From: Bettongia penicillata ogilbyi
Taxonomy: Eukaryota; Chordata; Mammalia; Diprotodontia; Potoroidae
Length of the DNA: 64,000 nucleotides
Reading direction: 5' to 3'
Assembly: GCA_023548195.1 (NCBI GenBank)
Contig: JAJHZJ010000061.1
Location: 2,582,771 to 2,646,770 of the forward strand
Part shown: positions 59,815-64,000 of the stretch, in pieces
How positions within the stretch are numbered: the stretch's first letter is position 1
How the letters are laid out: every line of letters begins with the position of its first letter
Program-made: the position numbers and the translations under genes
Notes under the pieces: generated by a model
Databases searched by the model: none
The model's input: the letters and a program-made list of their open reading frames with translations, nothing else
Told to the model about the DNA's origin: nothing

Positions 59815-60012
59815 AGGGAAAAACTAATAACTATGGGTACAAATTTCAAAGAAGCAAATTTCTGCTCAATTCAAATAAAGTCTAATTAGAAAGACAATTA
59901 TCCAAAAGTAGAGTTGACTTCAAGCAGAAGGCGGATAATCACTTATTGGGGATGCAGTGGATTTTTGTTCAGGTCAGGTTGTAATGAATGTGATTCCATG
60001 TTCCTTCTAAGT
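59815..60012 (+). repeat. CR1/L3-like LINE 3' end
   Basis: 'CAAAGAAGCAAATTTCTGCT', 'ACAATTATCCAAAAGTAGAG', 'CTTCAAGCAGAAGGCGGATA' parallel the CR1 copy at 24.7-24.86 kb. Confidence 0.6.
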
Positions 60013-60149
60013 CTGAAATACAGTGGATTCTCTTCTTTTTTTATATGTTATTTTGCTTGTTATCACTGATCAGGCCAAGATCAGAGAGGAGATTGGAACC
60101 CAGACTGTCCCACATCTCTGTCCCCTACTCCACGTTAGATTTCAGGCTG

Positions 60150-60415
60150 TTGTTGCTTGTTGTTCAGTCACTTCTCTGTTGTGCCTGACTCTTCCTGACC
60201 CCGTTTGGGGTTTTCTTGGCCAAGATATTGGAGTGGTTTGACATTTCCTTTTCGAGCTCATTTTACAGATGAAGAACTTAGGTAAACAAGGTGAAGTGAC
60301 CCAGGGTCACATACCTTGTAAGTGTCTGAGGTCTAATTTGAACTCAGGAAGAAAACCATGAGTTTTCCTGATGTCAGGCTGGGCACTCTGTCCACGGTGC
60401 CACCTAATTGCCCTT
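60150..60415 (-). repeat. SINE with RTE/BovB-like tail
   Basis: 'TTGTTGTTCAGTCACTTCTC', 'GTGCCTGACTCTTCCTGACC', 'TGGGGTTTTCTTGGCCAAGA', 'CCAGGGTCACATACCTTGTA', end 'CTGTCCACGGTGCCACCTAA'. Full length, inverted. Confidence 0.85.
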
Positions 60416-60419
60416 TCAG

Positions 60420-61224
60420 GTAGCTACTATTAGCAAATGGATCAATGTTTCCAAAATTTTAAAGTAAATTTTTATATATAAATTTTATTCACCACAAATA
60501 AATGTAAAACCTTCAGAATCTCACAGGAAATTTTTTTTTTTACTTTTACATTTTTGCTTCAAAAGTTAACTTAAATTAGCTTGAAAATGAAAGAAAAAAA
60601 TCTGTTTCCAGTACAGAAAAGATTGATTTTATGGGAAAAAAACCTAAAAACTATAAAGGACAATGTCATATCCACAACCTAAGTGATATAAGATATATAT
60701 ATAAGATATATATAGTGTATAACCTATGATATAAGTACAATAATTACACTGTCATATGAATTTCCCTTTTTTTGAGTCTATTTTTCTCAGAATGCTTCTC
60801 TGGCTCCTTGTATTTATTTATACATGCACATTTTTTATTTCTGCTCAACAGAAAGAATTCAATTAAACTTTTAAGAGTTTGGGATTTGATAGTGTTTTAA
60901 TAAAAGATTACATATTTTAGTAATGTCACAGTGAAAAATGATAAAAAAAAAAAGCCCCTAAAACAAAATCTTTTAACTATATAGTGTGCATTAGGCACAG
61001 GAAAAAAAAAATCTTATGAAATTTTAAGTTAGAATTAGGTTAAAAAGTACAGTATTTCAATTTAATGTATGATTTATACAAAATGACAGTAGAAGAATGT
61101 TTAATGTTTGCATTAAATAGACAAATAGTCTGTTCTCATCACTAAAATAAGCCAGTCTTTACAAATAATTACTACATAAAATTTAATACTGCATACTGAC
61201 TAAAAACTAATACTATCTTTGAAT
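60420..61224. other. Unassigned AT-rich DNA
   Basis: Contains a TATATA tract at 60690-60712 and several A-runs. No gene or named repeat. Confidence 0.5.
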
Positions 61225-61495
61225 TTCCAAAATAAAATGGATAATTTAGCTGTTGACCTGAGTAAAGCATTCACAGAAAAGGAAAAGTCTCCATTGCACC
61301 GTGGTAATGGTTAGCAATTTACCTCGTCTGGGGAGCCAAATGTTACTGTAACTAATGCACTGAACCAGCAAAATGTCCTAATATATGTGAATGTGTTACT
61401 GTAGCAGATCGTTTTGTGAATATTCACGTAGGAAAGCAAAATTATTTACTAATAAATAAAAATAAAATTTTAGAAAAAATACGTGTCAGTGTTTT
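61225..61495. promoter_or_regulatory. Candidate conserved noncoding element
   Basis: Block about 0.5 kb from the 96-nt exon on its intron side, with complex text ('CCATTGCACCGTGGTAATGG', 'ACCTCGTCTGGGGAGCCAAA', 'GCAGATCGTTTTGTGAATAT') amid AT-rich DNA, and no repeat match. It could be a splicing or transcriptional element. Judged by texture only. Confidence 0.3.
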
Positions 61496-61969
61496 TCTTT
61501 CGCTAAAAATATTACCTAAAACTGCGATAATTAGCCATTTTTCTCTGTGAAGTTCCTTTATAAAATCTTACAATGAACAATTATTAGCAAAAATTTAAAA
61601 ATTTTGAAGGAAGCAAGATAAATCAAATGAGATGGGACATGTAAAAGTGCTTTGCTATAAGTTTTATACAAATGCAAAAATTATTAGCAAAAACATTAAT
61701 TTTAAAATATGCATTTTAATTTACCTCATACACATCACTATATACACACACTTCTTAATTTTGTAGATGTTATAAAGATGACCATAATGAGTACAAACGG
61801 AAAAGCTGTATAATCTCTTCAGACACATATGTTATATGTCAAGAGATTTATAGATCTTCATGAAACCTCAGGCATATTTTTCTTTATAAAATATGAAACC
61901 ATGATTATTTTTTGAATTAAAATTTGTTAAGTAAGAATACCAAAATGGGTCAGGAGATATCAGTATTAC

Positions 61970-62065
61970 CTTTGTAAAATGAGTGGGCAAAGCTCTGCTC
62001 AGGAATTAACTTGGCAAGGAATCCATGGTTCAAACTTGGATGAGGGATAGATGGTATGACCACAA
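61970..62065 (-). CDS. LRBA: LRBA coding exon, 96 nt, phase-symmetric
   Basis: Small internal exon too short to stand out as an ORF. The acceptor is TTTTCTTCACAG/TTGTGG and the donor is ACAAAG/GTAATAC. It completes a Val codon from the preceding exon, then encodes 31 residues (VVIPSIPHPSLNHGFLAKLI followed by PEQSFAHSFYK), and leaves one base of a Glu codon. I recognise VVIPSIPHPSLNHGF as the LRBA linker wording; I do not recall an equivalent in NBEA, which supports LRBA. Both ends are phase 1 and the length is 32 codons, so skipping would keep the frame. The sequence is Pro/Ser/His-rich and probably disordered. The intron towards the upstream exon is 1,482 bp; the one towards the next exon is about 31.2 kb. 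Confidence 0.87.
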
Positions 62066-63547
62066 CTGTGAAGAAAATCATGAATCAAATGTGAGCCAGC
62101 TTATAACAGCCTGTGGCCTGGTCTCTTATGGATCCATGACAAAAGTCCTATCTCATTACAACATGCAAATATGACACCATCAACAAAGAATGCATCTCTG
62201 AAGGAAAGAAAGAAGTTATGTATTAAGAGACAGGAAACAACATCAAGAAATGTACTTTCAGAAACATAAAGAGAATAGAAAAGACAAATATACAAGCAGA
62301 TCAGAACAGGGCAGATTCATTATAATGGGCGTTTCGCATTTCAGCGTGAGGAATACATTAAACATGAAATGAAATGACTCTTTCTTTATAAAACAAAGGA
62401 TAATCTAACACTTTTTTAATTGAAAGACATCAGAATTTTACTTACTGTATAAGACTTAAAAGAAAATATGAGGTATGTCATGCTGATGATGATAAAAAGT
62501 AAGGATGAAATATCAACATGCTATTACAGGTAAAGTACAAATATTAATGGCTCAAAAGAAACCCAAAACGTAACACCACTCCAGAAAGTGAGATGAATGT
62601 TTCATGAAGAACACCATGCAGAGATTTGACCACTGATTTCTATTTATTTTTTAAAATCCATTTATATGTTACCTAACTTTTTTTTAAAAAAAAGAAAATA
62701 TAAACCACAAGCCAATCCATAAGGAATGGTCACTGAATTAAAAAACTAACATTAGAAAAAATATTGATCTAAAACTCGTGACAAACAATGCAGCTGAAAG
62801 ATAATGCCCCTCAGGGCAGGTTATCCACTGTCAAAAACAGTAAAACAACTCTTTAAAGTTTCCAACATCTGTTTATAACTTCTAAAGACAAGGCCAATAA
62901 AGGCAACTCATACTGTAACATTTTATTTTAATGGAACTTTCTACTATGCAAACAGAAAGCTAGAAAGAGAGTAAACTCAGGAGGAGGAACAGTGTTTGAA
63001 GTACTAAGATTTTTCAAAAAATTTTCATTGTTGGCCAAATCAACTTAAATATATGTGTTTACATAATAATGAATTCAGACTGAATATATGGATATACACA
63101 CAGCAAGTAAATAATGCTCCCTTGCTCCCCCAAAATGTTGTTTGTTCTGAGAGGTTTATATCTTGGCCTACTCTGGATTCTGCCACAATCTACAGGAGCC
63201 TCTCCCTCTTGTGCCATATATAGATTTTTAAAAGAACACCCAAAAGGTATGAAAGTGATCTCTATATTCAAAAACAGTAATGACAATTAAAAACCTTATT
63301 AATATATAACAAACATTAAAATAAAAGCAGTGATGAGAAAATAGTAAATATCATGTAATTAGTCTCCATGTTCTTTCTTCAATTCAGGTTTGCATGTATA
63401 TATATATATATATATATTCATGCACATATATATTTATGTCTCCTGACTTCCAAAAGTATTTAAGGCAGTTAGAAACATCTATTTTATACATTTTTAATAT
63501 TTGAAAAGTTGGATGAAATATGGTGAAAAATAAAGAAAAGAAAGTAC
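62066..63547 (-). other. LRBA: LRBA short intron, 1,482 bp
   Basis: This intron starts GTACTT and ends TTCTTCACAG on the minus strand and is phase 1. No recognisable repeat was seen except an (AT)n run at 63396-63417. The rest is AT-rich unique-looking sequence in which I can support no gene. Confidence 0.85.
63396..63417. repeat. (AT)n microsatellite
   Basis: 22 bp of alternating TA, about 130 bp from the donor of the 169-nt exon. Confidence 0.95.
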
Positions 63548-63716
63548 CTGTACTTGTTGGAGAATTTATTTCTTGTCTCATGTTTCTACCTGCCTGGCTT
63601 CCAGATCGTGCAGTCTCTCGCTGGGGTTCTAGTATGTCACGATATTTGGAGACCATCAGAACAGAAATGAAGTAAACAACAGCCAAAGCTAAAAATTGAG
63701 CCTGTTTGCTATCATC
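63548..63716 (-). CDS. LRBA: LRBA coding exon (linker; hydrophobic helix)
   Basis: Internal exon of 169 nt, read on the minus strand. A pyrimidine tract ending CACATAG precedes it at 63717-63730, and the donor is ACAG/GTACTT. It encodes 56 full codons beginning [10 protein letters not shown] and ending INSPTST, then one base of a Val codon (phase 1). Residues 7-22 form a strongly hydrophobic run ([16 protein letters not shown]), followed by the polar stretch [16 protein letters not shown] is a large cytosolic/endomembrane BEACH scaffold implicated in vesicle traffic, notably CTLA-4 recycling. This part precedes the PH-BEACH-WD40 module. It joins in frame to the exon at 61970-62065. The [10 protein letters not shown] segment is shared with the paralogue NBEA, so this exon alone separates the two poorly; the choice of LRBA rests on the following exons. 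Upstream exons are beyond position 64000. Confidence 0.88.
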
Positions 63717-64000
63717 CTATGTGAAAGGAAAAGGTAGATATCAGATTAAAAATTTACACATTCATAGGATGTTTCTAGATAAAGAAAACCTGTTTTGAAG
63801 AAAGGAAATGAGGATACACAATATGTTGTGTGATTTATCACTTTAGCATGAAAAAATAAAGATCCTGACTAAACATATTCTCTTCAAATAAGATATGAAT
63901 AGCAATTCTGCTATAAATCGCCAAATGTCTCTTATTCCTGTCTTCTCCTACCATTTTCTAGCATAAATTATTTCTTTGAGCCACACTCATCCTCAAACAT
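63717..64000 (-). other. LRBA: LRBA intron, partial
   Basis: Acceptor side of an intron whose upstream exon lies beyond the window. The branch/pyrimidine region is at 63717-63740. Nothing else is recognised. Confidence 0.75.

Larger units (their letters stand above)
30777..61969 (-). other. LRBA: LRBA intron, about 31.2 kb
   Basis: This intron lies between the 96-nt exon (donor GTAATAC) and the 436-nt exon (acceptor GAATACAG). It is phase 1. The protein join FYK-E-TPAAF agrees with the LRBA order I remember, so no exon appears to be missed. It hosts a full-length HAL1-like insertion, most of the L2-like fragments, a rearranged L1 and three noncoding-element candidates. Confidence 0.88.

Noticed and set aside
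1..64000. NBEA instead of LRBA as the host gene
   Set aside because: NBEA is the close paralogue and also hosts a MAB21-family gene. The linker wording here (VVIPSIPHPSLNHGF, VPVKK..PGSLAVTTVG) fits LRBA as I remember it, whereas NBEA differs at these places. A BLAST of the 285 residues would settle it; a better match to NBEA would reverse the call.
1..64000. MAB21L2 or another nested gene within the window
   Set aside because: No long single-exon frame of the needed size (about 360 codons) exists on either strand.
1..64000. CRISPR-like arrays, tRNA or rRNA genes, bacterial features
   Set aside because: No direct repeats with regular spacing, no tRNA cloverleaf apart from SINE heads, and spliced vertebrate coding exons show the DNA is animal nuclear.
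1..64000. Endogenous retrovirus or LTR
   Set aside because: I saw no LTR pair, primer-binding site or gag/pol/env-like frame; the odd block at 19540-20200 shows no such features either.

Overview
The window is mammalian nuclear DNA and most likely marsupial. It is AT-rich and about 64 kb long. It carries marsupial-type L1 elements (ORF1, ORF2 and 3' ends in both orientations), tRNA/MIR-core SINEs, SINEs whose tail resembles RTE/BovB, CR1/L3- and L2-like fossils, and small hAT elements. No bacterial operon, CRISPR array, tRNA gene, rRNA gene or complete single-exon gene was seen. The species cannot be fixed from sequence alone.

One host gene crosses the whole window on the minus strand. Four coding exons join in frame with canonical AG/GT borders: 63548-63716, 61970-62065, 30341-30776 and 1717-1871. 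Together they encode about 285 contiguous residues of the linker of a BEACH-family scaffold, N-terminal to its PH-BEACH-WD40 module. The linker wording (TDSGIGEEQ, GINVKEILKSLVAAPVEI, QFHSFDRSVVVPVKK, GSLAVTTVG) matches my memory of LRBA better than its paralogue NBEA, so I call LRBA; no search was run. Both the 5' and 3' parts of the gene lie outside the window.

The exons sit in two giant introns (about 28.5 kb and 31.2 kb) and one short intron (about 1.4 kb). From left to right: 1-1716 is intron with SINE and CR1-like scraps. 1872-30340 holds an L2/SINE/L1 nest at 2.5-6.75 kb, an old minus-strand L1 at 8.4-9.7 kb, many SINEs, a minus-strand L1 complex at 15.9-20.5 kb, and an ORF1-only L1 derivative (HAL1-like) inserted into a CR1/L3 fossil at 20.7-25.0 kb, followed by low-repeat DNA. 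30777-61969 holds a second HAL1-like element with a 13-bp target-site duplication (33.84-36.63 kb), many L2-like fragments, L1 3' ends, and an L1 whose ORF1 is joined directly to its 3' end (54.1-56.5 kb). The introns also contain four repeat-poor, complex segments that look like conserved noncoding elements. In vertebrates the developmental gene MAB21L2 lies inside an LRBA intron, so such elements may be its distant enhancers; that link is inference.

I found no credible new protein system. The most useful leads are the paired ORF1-only retroelements, the rearranged L1, the noncoding-element candidates, and the short motifs and frame-neutral exon in the LRBA linker.
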